From Candidatus Tepidiaquacellales bacterium UBA2330 (GTDB lineage: Bacteria > Bacteroidota > Ignavibacteria > Tepidaquicellales > Tepidaquicellaceae), in assembly GCA_002344965.1 (NCBI GenBank), contig DDUU01000061.1, positions 1-42,813 of the forward strand: a stretch of DNA of 42,813 nt. Direction: 5' to 3'. Of this stretch, positions 1 to 8,185 are shown one piece after another; positions within the stretch are counted from its first letter, which is position 1; every line of letters starts with the position of its first letter. A model generated the notes under the pieces. That model saw only the letters and a program-made list of their open reading frames with translations, was not told the origin of the DNA and ran no database searches. Position numbers and translations under genes: made by a program.

Positions 1-2
1 AG

Positions 3-138
3 AAACTTGTAGCGCGGAATTGTATTCCGTGAATATAATCAGGTAATGCGGAATTGTATTCCGCGAGTAGAAACTTGTAGCGCGGAATTGCATTCCGCGA
101 GTAGAAACTTGTAGCGCGGAATTGTATTCCGCGAATAT
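3..138. repeat. 34-bp-period tandem repeat of a palindromic unit, four copies
   Basis: Four copies of GCGGAAT-TG(T/C)-ATTCCGC (one arm imperfect in the first copy) begin at 14, 48, 82 and 116, an exact 34-bp period. Copies 1, 3 and 4 are preceded by AAACTTGTAGC; copy 2 has a diverged linker (AATCAGGTAAT). Each core can form a 7-8 bp stem with a 3-nt loop on either strand. The array is cut by the window edge, so its true length is unknown. It is not coding and lacks the unique spacers of a CRISPR array. It lies more than 300 bp upstream of the first gene. Confidence 0.85.
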
Positions 139-469
139 TAACAACTAACGAGGTGTTGTTTTATGTAAATTATCAGATTCATTAAATGGAATTATATTCG
201 ATTCACATAATTATTAATTATCAAACATAAATCTTAGTATATGTTTAAGTAATTATCAGAATACTTACATTTCTAAAAATTACCTGCCTCAGCGGATTCT
301 GATTTGAATGAGATTTTTTTTATGATTTCGTTTATAATTTTTTCTTGTCTTATTTTTTTCCGGATAATAAAATTACTGCAAAGATGATTTTTGTCATATT
401 ACCTGATATTGTCTTTTAAATTATTATTAATGAAAGTAAATTAATTCGAACCTAAAATTATTAATTAAA
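139..469. other. AT-rich intergenic region, probable promoter region of the first gene
   Basis: No reading frame of convincing length or composition was seen here. It is rich in A/T runs and contains an FNR-like palindrome (384-397). No Shine-Dalgarno sequence precedes the ATG at 470, which fits the weak use of SD sites in this lineage. Confidence 0.6.
384..397. promoter_or_regulatory. FNR/CRP-like palindrome upstream of the acyl-CoA transferase gene
   Basis: ATGAT-TTTT-GTCAT has the 5-4-5 geometry of the FNR consensus TTGAT-N4-ATCAA, with one mismatch between its arms. A closely related site (TGATTTTTATCATATTA against TGATTTTTGTCATATTA) lies at 13323-13342 upstream of another gene, which makes chance less likely. 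It is about 73 nt before the start codon. That a CRP/FNR-family regulator binds here is inference. Confidence 0.35.
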
Positions 470-1786
470 ATGCCAAAAACTACTAAATCTAAAACAAAGT
501 TTGTATCTGCGGAAGAAGCAGTAAAATCAATCAGATCTGGTGACAATGTTTATGTGCAGGCAAACTGCTCTTTCCCTCATGTACTTATAGAAAATCTTTG
601 CAAAAGATATAAAGAATTAACTGATGTAAAAATATTACAGCTAATGACTTTCTTGGATGCACCTTATGTTAAACCGGAAATGGAAGGACATTTCCACTTG
701 ATCTCTCTCTTTACAGGTGCAAATGTCAGAAAAGCTGTAAATGAAGGACGTGCTGATTTTATTCCTGTTTTTCTTTCTGAAATTCCGCTTCTGATTGAAA
801 ACGGAAAACTTCCCATAGATGTTTGTCTGCTTCACCTCTCTCCGCCAGATGATCACGGTTTCTGCTCTTATGGTATAAGCAATGAATGCTCAAAAACTGC
901 AGCAGAACATTCCAAATTGATTATTGCGCAGATCAATCCTAATATGCCAAGAGTTCTAGGCGATAATTTTATACATATTGATAAAATTGATTTTGCTGTC
1001 GAAATAAATGATCCTGTGCCTGAATTCGTTAATCAGAAAAATATCGCAGGCGACGAACTCGCAGCTTATGAAAAAATCGGACAGAATATTGCTGCACTGA
1101 TCGAAAACGGTTCCACTCTGCAAATGGGAATCGGAATTATTCCTGATATGGTCCTTCAGTATCTTACTGATAAAAAAGATCTGGGTGTTCATACTGAAAT
1201 GTTTTCCGACAATTTAATTGACCTTATCGACTCAGGTGTTATTAACGGCGAAAGAAAAACTCTTCTGCCGGGAAAAGTTGTATCTTCTTTTATTTTAGGA
1301 TCTAAAAAAGTTTTTGATTATATGGATGATAATCCGGTGTTCGAATTCAGACCAACAATCTTTGTAAACGATCCGTTTATAATAGCAAGAAATGACCGAA
1401 TGGTTTCCATTAATTCTGCTCTCGAAGTAGATCTCACCGGTCAGGTTTGCGCTGATTCTATCGGACCCAAAAATTACTCCGGATTCGGCGGACAGCTCGA
1501 TTTTATAAGAGGAGCTTCAAGAAGTGAGAACGGAAAACCGATATTAGCTTTTACATCAACCGCAAAAGGCGGTAAACTTTCTAGAATTGCTCCGTTTCTT
1601 AAACAAGGTGCAGGTGTAACAACTACAAGGGCTGATGTTCATTATATTATAACTGAATTCGGAATTGCTGAGCTTTATGGTAAATCAATTCGTGAAAGAG
1701 TTAGAAGTCTTATTAATATTGCTCATCCTGATTTCAGAGAAGAACTCGAAAAATATGCATATGAAGTCAATTTTCTCAGAAAGTAA
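470..1786 (+). CDS. Acetyl-CoA hydrolase/transferase family protein (Cat1 / 4-hydroxybutyrate CoA-transferase type)
   Basis: A 438-residue class I CoA-transferase, a normal length for the family. These enzymes move CoA between an acyl-CoA and a carboxylate through a glutamyl-CoA intermediate, or hydrolyse acetyl-CoA. Visible marks are the glycine-rich MGIGIIPDMV at 219-228, V-H-T-E-M-F at 240-245 with Glu243 as the expected catalytic glutamate, and a C-terminal block with GGQLDFIRGA and HYIITEFGIAELYG that is typical of this family. It is cytoplasmic, with no signal peptide. The acyl group cannot be read from sequence: acetate/succinate, butyrate or 4-hydroxybutyrate are all possible. It is separated from queC by 213 bp with a possible hairpin, so it is probably transcribed alone. 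An FNR-like palindrome upstream would fit an oxygen- or redox-controlled fermentative role, which is inference. Confidence 0.9.
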   Translation: MPKTTKSKTKFVSAEEAVKSIRSGDNVYVQANCSFPHVLIENLCKRYKELTDVKILQLMTFLDAPYVKPEMEGHFHLISLFTGANVRKAVNEGRADFIPVFLSEIPLLIENGKLPIDVCLLHLSPPDDHGFCSYGISNECSKTAAEHSKLIIAQINPNMPRVLGDNFIHIDKIDFAVEINDPVPEFVNQKNIAGDELAAYEKIGQNIAALIENGSTLQMGIGIIPDMVLQYLTDKKDLGVHTEMFSDNLIDLIDSGVINGERKTLLPGKVVSSFILGSKKVFDYMDDNPVFEFRPTIFVNDPFIIARNDRMVSINSALEVDLTGQVCADSIGPKNYSGFGGQLDFIRGASRSENGKPILAFTSTAKGGKLSRIAPFLKQGAGVTTTRADVHYIITEFGIAELYGKSIRERVRSLINIAHPDFREELEKYAYEVNFLRK

Positions 1787-1839
1787 TTTTTGTTTGTTTT
1801 ATTGAATTTGTTTCCTGATCTGTAAGCAGAGTATTCTTA

Positions 1840-1890
1840 CCGGCTTAAGTTGTAATTTTGAAAATAAATTGTTAGCCGGACATTTTATTT
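1840..1890 (+). terminator. Possible terminator after the acyl-CoA transferase gene
   Basis: CCGGCT at 1840-1845 pairs with AGCCGG at 1874-1879 across an AT-rich loop that has its own small hairpin (ATTTTGAAAAT). A T-rich stretch (ACATTTTATTT) follows. The stem is short and the loop long, so this is only a candidate. Confidence 0.35.
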
Positions 1891-1999
1891 AATTATATAT
1901 AAAATTTTTTTATTGGTATCCTGTCTGCAGATTTAAAATTCAGAAATAATAATTTTTCTCTGACTTCAATATTCTTTGTCAATTTGGTAATTTCTTTAA

Positions 2000-2692
2000 A
2001 TGAGTTTAAAAAAACCTGAAGCAATTGTACTTGTAAGTGGCGGAATGGACAGTGCGCTTACTGCTGCTATTGCAGAAAAAAAATATAATCTTAATTTTTT
2101 ACATGTCAATTACGGGCAAAAAACAGAAATGAGAGAGCTTAAGGCATTTAATGAAATATCGGTTTATTATAAGGTTACAAATAAACTGATTGCTGATATC
2201 AGTTACCTTGGAAAGATAGGTGGATCTTCTCTCACTGACTATAAACTTAAGATAGCAAAGGCAGATCTCAAAAGTAAAAATATACCGACAAGTTATGTTC
2301 CTTTCAGAAATGCCAATATTCTTTCTATCGCCGTAAGTTGGGCTGAAATAATTAATGCAGGAAAGATTTTCATCGGTGCTGTGGAAGAGGATTCCAGCGG
2401 ATATCCTGACTGCAGGAAAGATTTTTTTAAATCTTTCAATGACATGATCCGGAAAGGCTCTAAAGCCGGATCCGGTATTAAAATTGTAACTCCGATAATT
2501 AATATGTCTAAAAAAGAAATTGTATTAAAATCTGTAAAAATCGGTTCACCTCTGCACCTGACTTGGTCTTGTTACAAAAATAATGCAATTGCTTGCGGAG
2601 AATGTGACAGCTGTGCTTTAAGATTAAGAGGTTTTCAGTCTGCCGGTGTTAAAGATCCGGTAATTTATAAAAAAATAATTTCATATAACTGA
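2000..2692 (+). CDS. queC: 7-cyano-7-deazaguanine synthase QueC
   Basis: A 230-residue enzyme that converts 7-carboxy-7-deazaguanine to preQ0 with ATP and ammonia, the last step before preQ1 on the way to the tRNA base queuosine. The PP-loop ATP pyrophosphatase motif SGGMDS is at residues 13-18. Four zinc-ligand cysteines close the protein at 191, 199, 202 and 205 (C-x7-C-x2-C-x2-C), as expected for QueC. The length matches the family. No queD, queE or queF lies in the window, and no preQ1 riboswitch was seen in the 213-bp leader. The stop codon is one base from the TTG start of the next gene, so the two are probably cotranscribed and perhaps translationally coupled. Confidence 0.95.
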   Translation: MSLKKPEAIVLVSGGMDSALTAAIAEKKYNLNFLHVNYGQKTEMRELKAFNEISVYYKVTNKLIADISYLGKIGGSSLTDYKLKIAKADLKSKNIPTSYVPFRNANILSIAVSWAEIINAGKIFIGAVEEDSSGYPDCRKDFFKSFNDMIRKGSKAGSGIKIVTPIINMSKKEIVLKSVKIGSPLHLTWSCYKNNAIACGECDSCALRLRGFQSAGVKDPVIYKKIISYN

Positions 2693-2693
2693 T

Positions 2694-3785
2694 TTGGATA
2701 ATAAAGAAATTTCAGAAAAACCAAAAGATAATCCGCTTGGAATACTGAACTTCTCAGCCGTTACTATTCTGATTGTATTATTTGTTTTTATTTTAAAAGA
2801 AATGCAGTCAATTCTCCTCCCGCTGTTTGTTGCAATTTTAATTACTTTTGCTTTTTTACCGCTTTATAATTTTCTTATAAAAAAAAAGGTACCGGCTGCT
2901 TTATCCTTAATTATTATAATTCTGATTCTGTTGATACTCGTTAATTCAGTCAGTATTTTTATAATTACAAGTATCAATTCATTCTCTCAGGAATTTCCGA
3001 AATACGAAGCAAAATTCCTTCATTTCTATCACTCATTATTACCGGCGTTAAATCTGAGCCCTGATGAATTATCAACTATAGAGCAATTTTTTAATATAAA
3101 GAATTTGCTGTTGGGAGGTAATCTTACAAGCGCAATCACAGGGATTCTAACAAATATTACTTCACTTCTGGGAAATTTTATTCTGATTATTTTTTATATA
3201 ATTTTTTTACTGACTGAATCCGACAGCATAGGTAAAAGATTTTCAATCGCTTTCTCAGAAGAAAAAAATGCTTCATTAAAATATACTTTGGAACATATTA
3301 TCGAAGGTCTGAGAAATTATATTTCCGGAAAGACAGTCCTGAGTCTTTTACAGTCACTACTGATTGGATTTATACTCTGGATTTGCGGTGTGGAGTTTTA
3401 TGTGATCTGGGCTTTTCTTTTCTTTATAACAGACTTTATACCTAATATTGGATCTATGTTTGCATCTGTTTTTTTAACTTTGTTTATGATAATACAGTTT
3501 GAAAGTATTCTATTCCCTGTGATTATTCTTGCAGTTTTGATATTGATACAAAATCTGAAAGGTAATTTTTTAGAGCCGAAAATACTCGGAGCAAGACTCG
3601 ATCTTAGTCCTTTTATGCTCTTTTTTTCTCTCATATTCTGGGGATATGTCTGGGGAGTTATAGGAATGGTTTTATCTGTACCTATAATGAATATGCTGAA
3701 AATTATTTTAATGAATGTTCCCTCGACAAAATATATTGCAATTTTAATGAGCAATAATCCTGATAAAAACCAAATTAAAATTTAA
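2694..3785 (+). CDS. AI-2E family transporter (multi-pass permease)
   Basis: A 363-residue inner-membrane protein with about eight hydrophobic segments arranged as in the AI-2E/PerM family: two to three helices at 15-95, a long loop (about 100-150), then a cluster of helices to the end. The motif L-L-P-L-F-V-A at 44-50 near the N-terminus and the region F-I-P-N-I-G-S at about 248-254 are typical. Family substrates include autoinducer-2 export, Na+/H+ antiport and unknown solutes, so the substrate cannot be stated. The start is taken as TTG at 2694 because the first in-frame ATG falls inside the first membrane helix. It begins one base after queC. No luxS is present to support an AI-2 role. 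Confidence 0.85.
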   Translation: MDNKEISEKPKDNPLGILNFSAVTILIVLFVFILKEMQSILLPLFVAILITFAFLPLYNFLIKKKVPAALSLIIIILILLILVNSVSIFIITSINSFSQEFPKYEAKFLHFYHSLLPALNLSPDELSTIEQFFNIKNLLLGGNLTSAITGILTNITSLLGNFILIIFYIIFLLTESDSIGKRFSIAFSEEKNASLKYTLEHIIEGLRNYISGKTVLSLLQSLLIGFILWICGVEFYVIWAFLFFITDFIPNIGSMFASVFLTLFMIIQFESILFPVIILAVLILIQNLKGNFLEPKILGARLDLSPFMLFFSLIFWGYVWGVIGMVLSVPIMNMLKIILMNVPSTKYIAILMSNNPDKNQIKI

Positions 3786-3800
3786 AAATATAAATATAAT

Positions 3801-3806
3801 AAGGAG
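3801..3806 (+). promoter_or_regulatory. Shine-Dalgarno site of pckG (AAGGAG)
   Basis: AAGGAG ends 5 nt before the ATG at 3812. It is one of few clear SD sites in the window, which suggests strong expression of pckG, and it fixes the start. Confidence 0.8.
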
Positions 3807-3811
3807 ATAAA

Positions 3812-5596
3812 ATGACTATCAGTAACAAATTACAAAAATGGGTTGACGAATGTGCCGCTCTTTGCAAACCCGATAAAATACACTGGTGCGACGGATCTGA
3901 AGAAGAATTTCAGTCCATTGCAAATATGCTTATTGAAAAAGGATCTGTAAAAAAACTTAATGAATCCAAAAGACCAAATAGTTATTACGCAATTTCTGAT
4001 CCTACTGACGTTGCCAGAGTGGAAGACAGAACTTTTATTTGTTCAAAGAAAAAAGAAGATGCCGGTCCTACAAATAACTGGAAAGATCCGGATGAAATGA
4101 AAAAGCTTCTGAAAGGTATTTTTGACGGCTGCATGAAGGGAAGAACAATGTATGTAATCCCGTTCAGTATGGGTCCGCTCGGTTCAAAGATTGCCCATAT
4201 TGGAGTTGAGATCACTGACTCACCATATGTTGTCATGAATATGAAAATTATGACCCGCATTGGATCAAAAGTTCTTGATGTGCTTGGTGACGGAGATTTC
4301 GTTCCTTGTCTGCATTCAGTTGGACATCCTCTTGCAGAAGGAGAGAAAGATGTAAACTGGCCGTGCAATAAAGAAAAATATATAGTTCAGTTCCCTGAAG
4401 AAAGAAGCATCTGGTCCTACGGTAGCGGTTACGGCGGAAATGCATTACTTGGTAAAAAATGTTTCGCGCTGAGAATTGCCTCAGCAATGGCAAGAGATGA
4501 AGGTTGGATGGCAGAGCATATGCTGATCGTCGGAATAACTTCTCCTGAAGGCGTGAAAAAATATATAGCTGCCGCTTTCCCGAGCGCCTGCGGAAAAACT
4601 AATCTGGCTATGCTCACCCCTACCATTCCGGGTTGGAAAGTGGAAACAGTAGGTGATGACATTGCATGGATGAAATTCGGAGATGACGGAAAACTTTATG
4701 CAATCAATCCGGAATATGGATTCTTCGGCGTCGCTCCGGGAACTTCATATGACACAAACGGAAATGCTATGAAATCTATGGAGAAGAATTCTTTGTTTAC
4801 TAATGTTGCCCTTACTGACGACGGCGATGTATGGTGGGAAGGAATGACAAATGAAAAACCTCAACATCTCACAGACTGGCACGGTAATGACTGGACGCCC
4901 GATTCAAAAGAACCTTCTTCACATCCGAATTCCAGATTTACAGCTCCAGCTTCTCAGTGTCCTGTAATTGATAAAGACTGGGAAAATCCTAAAGGCGTTC
5001 CGATCTCTGCTATTCTGTTTGGCGGAAGAAGAGCGTCAGTTGTGCCGCTTGTTAATGAAGCTTTTGACTGGGAGTACGGCACTTTTCTCGGAGCATCAGT
5101 ATCATCCGAAATGACAGCTGCAGCTGCCGGAGGACTCGGTCAGCTCAGACATGATCCGTTCGCAATGCTGCCTTTCTGCGGATATCATATGGGTGATTAT
5201 TTCGCGCACTGGCTTAAAATGGGAAAGAAAAGCGATGCTGCTAATCTTCCGAAAATTTTCTATGTCAACTGGTTCAGAAAAGATGAAAACGGTAAATTTA
5301 TATGGCCGGGATACGGTGACAATATCAGAGTGCTGAAATGGATCTTTGAAAGACTTGACGGATCGGATAAGTTTGAAGAAAAACCTTACGGCAGAATTCC
5401 ATCTAAAGGAGCATTGGATACAAACGGTCTTAATATTTCGGATGAAGATCTTCAAAAACTTTTCGTGATCTCCAAAGAAGAAGGGCTTGCTGAAGTAAAA
5501 GAGTTAAGAGAATATTTTAAAATATTCGGTGATAAGCTACCTGCAGAACTATCCGATGAATTAAATAAACTTGAGTCCAGATATAATAATTTATAA
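3812..5596 (+). CDS. pckG: Phosphoenolpyruvate carboxykinase (GTP)
   Basis: A 594-residue cytosolic enzyme converting oxaloacetate and GTP to phosphoenolpyruvate, CO2 and GDP, the entry to gluconeogenesis. It belongs to the GTP family rather than the ATP family: it has GYGGNALLGKKC at 207-218, the P-loop-like FPSACGKTNLAM at 256-267 with the reactive active-site cysteine (Cys260), the metal-binding G-D-D-I-A-W at 281-286, and the nucleotide-site NPEYGFFGVAPGT further on. Length agrees with bacterial members. A good SD and a strong terminator right after the stop suggest a well-expressed unit. GTP-PEPCK, instead of the ATP enzyme common in proteobacteria, is usual in several FCB lineages. Confidence 0.97.
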   Translation: MTISNKLQKWVDECAALCKPDKIHWCDGSEEEFQSIANMLIEKGSVKKLNESKRPNSYYAISDPTDVARVEDRTFICSKKKEDAGPTNNWKDPDEMKKLLKGIFDGCMKGRTMYVIPFSMGPLGSKIAHIGVEITDSPYVVMNMKIMTRIGSKVLDVLGDGDFVPCLHSVGHPLAEGEKDVNWPCNKEKYIVQFPEERSIWSYGSGYGGNALLGKKCFALRIASAMARDEGWMAEHMLIVGITSPEGVKKYIAAAFPSACGKTNLAMLTPTIPGWKVETVGDDIAWMKFGDDGKLYAINPEYGFFGVAPGTSYDTNGNAMKSMEKNSLFTNVALTDDGDVWWEGMTNEKPQHLTDWHGNDWTPDSKEPSSHPNSRFTAPASQCPVIDKDWENPKGVPISAILFGGRRASVVPLVNEAFDWEYGTFLGASVSSEMTAAAAGGLGQLRHDPFAMLPFCGYHMGDYFAHWLKMGKKSDAANLPKIFYVNWFRKDENGKFIWPGYGDNIRVLKWIFERLDGSDKFEEKPYGRIPSKGALDTNGLNISDEDLQKLFVISKEEGLAEVKELREYFKIFGDKLPAELSDELNKLESRYNNL

Positions 5597-5604
5597 AAAA
5601 CATA

Positions 5605-5640
5605 AAAAGCGGGGCTAATTTATTAACCCCGCTTTTACTT
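5605..5640. terminator. Bidirectional rho-independent terminator between pckG and the dockerin-protein gene
   Basis: AAAAGCGGGG (5605-5614) pairs perfectly with CCCCGCTTTT (5627-5636) around a 12-nt loop. The flanking A and T runs give a U-tract in both directions, which suits its place between two convergent genes. Confidence 0.9.
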
Positions 5641-5696
5641 TTATAAATCTTAATTACTTTTCTGTAACATCAAATTCCATTTTAATTTAGGAATTC

Positions 5697-7787
5697 TTAC
5701 GGAGTTATTGCAGAAACAAAATTTGCAGCGTTATTGTCACAAAATGCAAGGTCCGTAAGATCAACAACCTCATCTCCGTTTACGTCAGTATCTACATAAC
5801 CTCCGACAAAATTAAACGCGTCGTTATCTATATCCGAACAATCCGTAAGATCTACTACATCATCCTGATTGACATCAGATGTGTATGTAGACCAGCCGCC
5901 CGGGCCTGTATTATCACCCGGAATAAACACAAGATTATTTCCTAATGCCTTTGAACTGCCTGTTGTGAAATCATAAGATGTCGTATTAAAATTCAGCTGT
6001 TCGCAGGTTGCATGACTGAAAGTCCTGATATGATTTCTGTGTATTACTTCATAATAGTAACAGGTATTTGCTGATGCATTGTCAAATTTGAAAATTGCGT
6101 TACCGGCTGAATTTACATATGCAGTTGCATTATCAACGATATTATAAGGAGGTGTTTGTAATCTTAAATTTACATCTACTGTATCTCCTACCATTGTTGT
6201 ACCGTTAAAAAATCCCTGCATAAATAAAGTCATATCAAGATTCACAGTAGTTACTAACTGTACATTATACTTGAAACCTCCGGTTGAGGCAGCCCAGGAT
6301 CCCGGATTTCCTGTATAATATGTCAACGGTCTGATGGGAAGCTCTGCCTGATACTGCAATGAAAAATTTGTTGTAGAAATTTGTCTGAATGCAACGAAAA
6401 ATTTACCAGGCTGGAGTAGTAATGGCGTAGGTAATGTATGAGAATTTGCGCCTGATGAATTAACTAAAACACCTGAATAATATAATTGTGTACCGGGAAC
6501 ATTTCCGCTGTCACCTGCATAAACTCTGATCTCATATTGCTGACCCGTTGTGCCGAATAAATAATTTAATCTATGAAGATAAACCGGACAATCTCCCGCA
6601 TTATGAGCTATTGCTATCTGGAAACCTGCCCCGCCGGTAAATCCGGCACCGCCGGTATTGGCAGATGCTGTTACTGCCTGATTGATTGTATTCAATGTCG
6701 TTGTTGTCTGTGCTCTTACTTTGTTGTTTCCTGTTACTCCTTCCGGAGCTCTTGTGGTAGCTGTTACAATAACTGAATCACTTTTAAGAGAATCTGTTTT
6801 AAGAAATGGCAGAGTAAGAATGTAATTTGTTGTTGGATTTATATCATTAAGAACCACAAATACTTCTATAGAATCCTTTACAAAATTACTTGCTACATTT
6901 TTAATAACATATTTAAAATCTATTGTATCAATACCGGATCTTAAGTGAGTAAAATATGTTGCATAAAAATTTGTATCAATACAACCGATAATTTTTTCAC
7001 CGTAAGCATACACTTGTCTTAATATCACATAATCATCAAAAGGTGTTCCAAGTCTTGTCACAGGTCTGAAATTTGAACTTTGTGTCATAGTAGCTGCAAG
7101 AGCAGTATTACTTCCTGTTCCCATATTTCTTAGAACCGGTGCCGGCAATGATGTATTACATAAAGCAGTATTAGCAGTCCCTAATGCGCCTGCGATATTC
7201 TGATATTCAAAAGCTACCCATAATCCGCCTCCTGTATAAGTAAATGCTCCCGGATTTGTTAATGTATAATCTACTGTTCCCGGAGCGGAAGGAATTGTCA
7301 TTGGTCCCTGACTGACTAATGTCATCGTGGAAATTGCTGTGTTCCAGTTTGTACCTTTGTCAACAAATAAACTTGGGCCATTTTCAAAATAAACTTTAAA
7401 TGTATCTGCAGTAGATCCTGCTGTAGCTGCAGAGTAACTGAATCCAAGCGTTGATATGTTTGAGCCGTTTGGAAATCCCGAAAGCTTCATTTCCTGGCCT
7501 GAAATGAAATAATAACACCTTTGATATCTTGTAGAAGACTGTGGGGCTCTTCCGTTTTGAGAAGTTGCGGCTCCATCCAGTGCTGTTATTGTAGAGGCGG
7601 ATGTGCCGGGTGGATTCGGACCGTCAAACTCAACCGGATTTTTTCCGCTTGCATCTTCTACACGCGGAAATGTTGAATTAAGATCTTCATTACCGATTTT
7701 TTGAAGCTTGTAATTCTGTGAGAATGAACTTAAGGAAAGTGAAAATGTAAGAAGAAGCAGAAAAAAAGAAAATAATGTTTTTTTCAT
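5697..7787 (-). CDS. Large secreted protein with C-terminal dockerin-like domain
   Basis: A 696-residue extracellular protein. The N-terminus (MKKTLFSFFLLLLTFSLS, cleavage near S-F-S-Q) is a clear signal peptide. The body is rich in Thr, Ser, Asn, Gly and aromatic residues, like beta-sandwich surface proteins, and I do not recognise a catalytic domain. The last 64 residues carry two EF-hand-like calcium loops, DVNQDDVVDLTD (638-649) and DVNGDEVVDLTD (668-679), the paired arrangement of type I dockerins. It ends in SAITP instead of a T9SS sorting domain. Dockerins normally plug into cohesins, but no cohesin is visible here. It is the only gene on its transcript, with a promoter in 7788-8130 and the shared terminator at 5605. 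Confidence 0.8.
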   Translation of the reverse strand: MKKTLFSFFLLLLTFSLSLSSFSQNYKLQKIGNEDLNSTFPRVEDASGKNPVEFDGPNPPGTSASTITALDGAATSQNGRAPQSSTRYQRCYYFISGQEMKLSGFPNGSNISTLGFSYSAATAGSTADTFKVYFENGPSLFVDKGTNWNTAISTMTLVSQGPMTIPSAPGTVDYTLTNPGAFTYTGGGLWVAFEYQNIAGALGTANTALCNTSLPAPVLRNMGTGSNTALAATMTQSSNFRPVTRLGTPFDDYVILRQVYAYGEKIIGCIDTNFYATYFTHLRSGIDTIDFKYVIKNVASNFVKDSIEVFVVLNDINPTTNYILTLPFLKTDSLKSDSVIVTATTRAPEGVTGNNKVRAQTTTTLNTINQAVTASANTGGAGFTGGAGFQIAIAHNAGDCPVYLHRLNYLFGTTGQQYEIRVYAGDSGNVPGTQLYYSGVLVNSSGANSHTLPTPLLLQPGKFFVAFRQISTTNFSLQYQAELPIRPLTYYTGNPGSWAASTGGFKYNVQLVTTVNLDMTLFMQGFFNGTTMVGDTVDVNLRLQTPPYNIVDNATAYVNSAGNAIFKFDNASANTCYYYEVIHRNHIRTFSHATCEQLNFNTTSYDFTTGSSKALGNNLVFIPGDNTGPGGWSTYTSDVNQDDVVDLTDCSDIDNDAFNFVGGYVDTDVNGDEVVDLTDLAFCDNNAANFVSAITP

Positions 7788-8136
7788 TTTGGTTAGATGT
7801 TTAATTTTAAAAAAAAGTTTTTTGAATTATTACATTACTAATTTATTCTGTAATGCTTTTCCAGTCACTCTTACCCCCTTTCCAGATAAGTGACTTTAGT
7901 TTAATTATTAATTATGTTTATAATTAAATTTTAACTTTTTTTCAATCTAACGAATCTCAATCTAATTCTGAATTTATAAAAGCAGGAGTATCTATCTGAA
8001 ATCAGATAATATATTTATAAAATCGGCTATTATAATTTTTATAAGTTAATTATTTCAATTTTAAATATCAATCATTCATTTTCATTTTTTAAGAAATTTT
8101 TATTTTCTCATTTCCTTTACCTGAATACATGCAAAA
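7788..8136. other. AT-rich intergenic region with two inverted repeats
   Basis: It separates two secreted-protein genes on the minus strand and probably holds the promoter of the dockerin-protein gene. It contains AGTCACT (7863-7869) and AGTGACT (7889-7895), a perfect 7-bp inverted repeat with a 19-nt C/T-rich spacer, and ATTACA (7829-7834) with TGTAAT (7849-7854). No reading frame worth calling was seen. Confidence 0.5.
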
Positions 8137-8170
8137 AAAAAGCCCCTGCAGAATTCAACAAGGGCTTTTT
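8137..8170 (-). terminator. Rho-independent terminator of the T9SS protein gene
   Basis: On the minus strand AAAAAGCCC pairs with GGGCTTTTT across a 16-nt loop and is followed by further T residues. It starts 16 bp after the stop codon at 8186. Confidence 0.85.
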
Positions 8171-8185
8171 CTTTATTGATAAATT

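Noticed and set aside
3..138. Possible CRISPR array
   Set aside because: The 34-bp units are head to tail with no unique spacers, and the repeat cores vary in linker; no cas gene lies nearby.
1787..1999. preQ1 riboswitch before queC
   Set aside because: The leader lacks the short stem with C-rich loop and A-rich tail of preQ1 classes; only a weak CCGGCT/AGCCGG hairpin is visible, more like a terminator of the previous gene.
3398..3754. Antisense open frame of 118 codons inside the AI-2E gene
   Set aside because: It mirrors a coding region with clear membrane-protein features on the other strand, and its amino acid make-up has no domain or signal; it is a shadow.
2694..3785. Quorum-sensing AI-2 exporter
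   Set aside because: The family name does not prove the substrate; no luxS or lsr gene is present and relatives transport other solutes.
3985..4662. Several antisense frames inside pckG
   Set aside because: They overlap a firmly identified gene with conserved catalytic motifs; none shows a recognisable protein.
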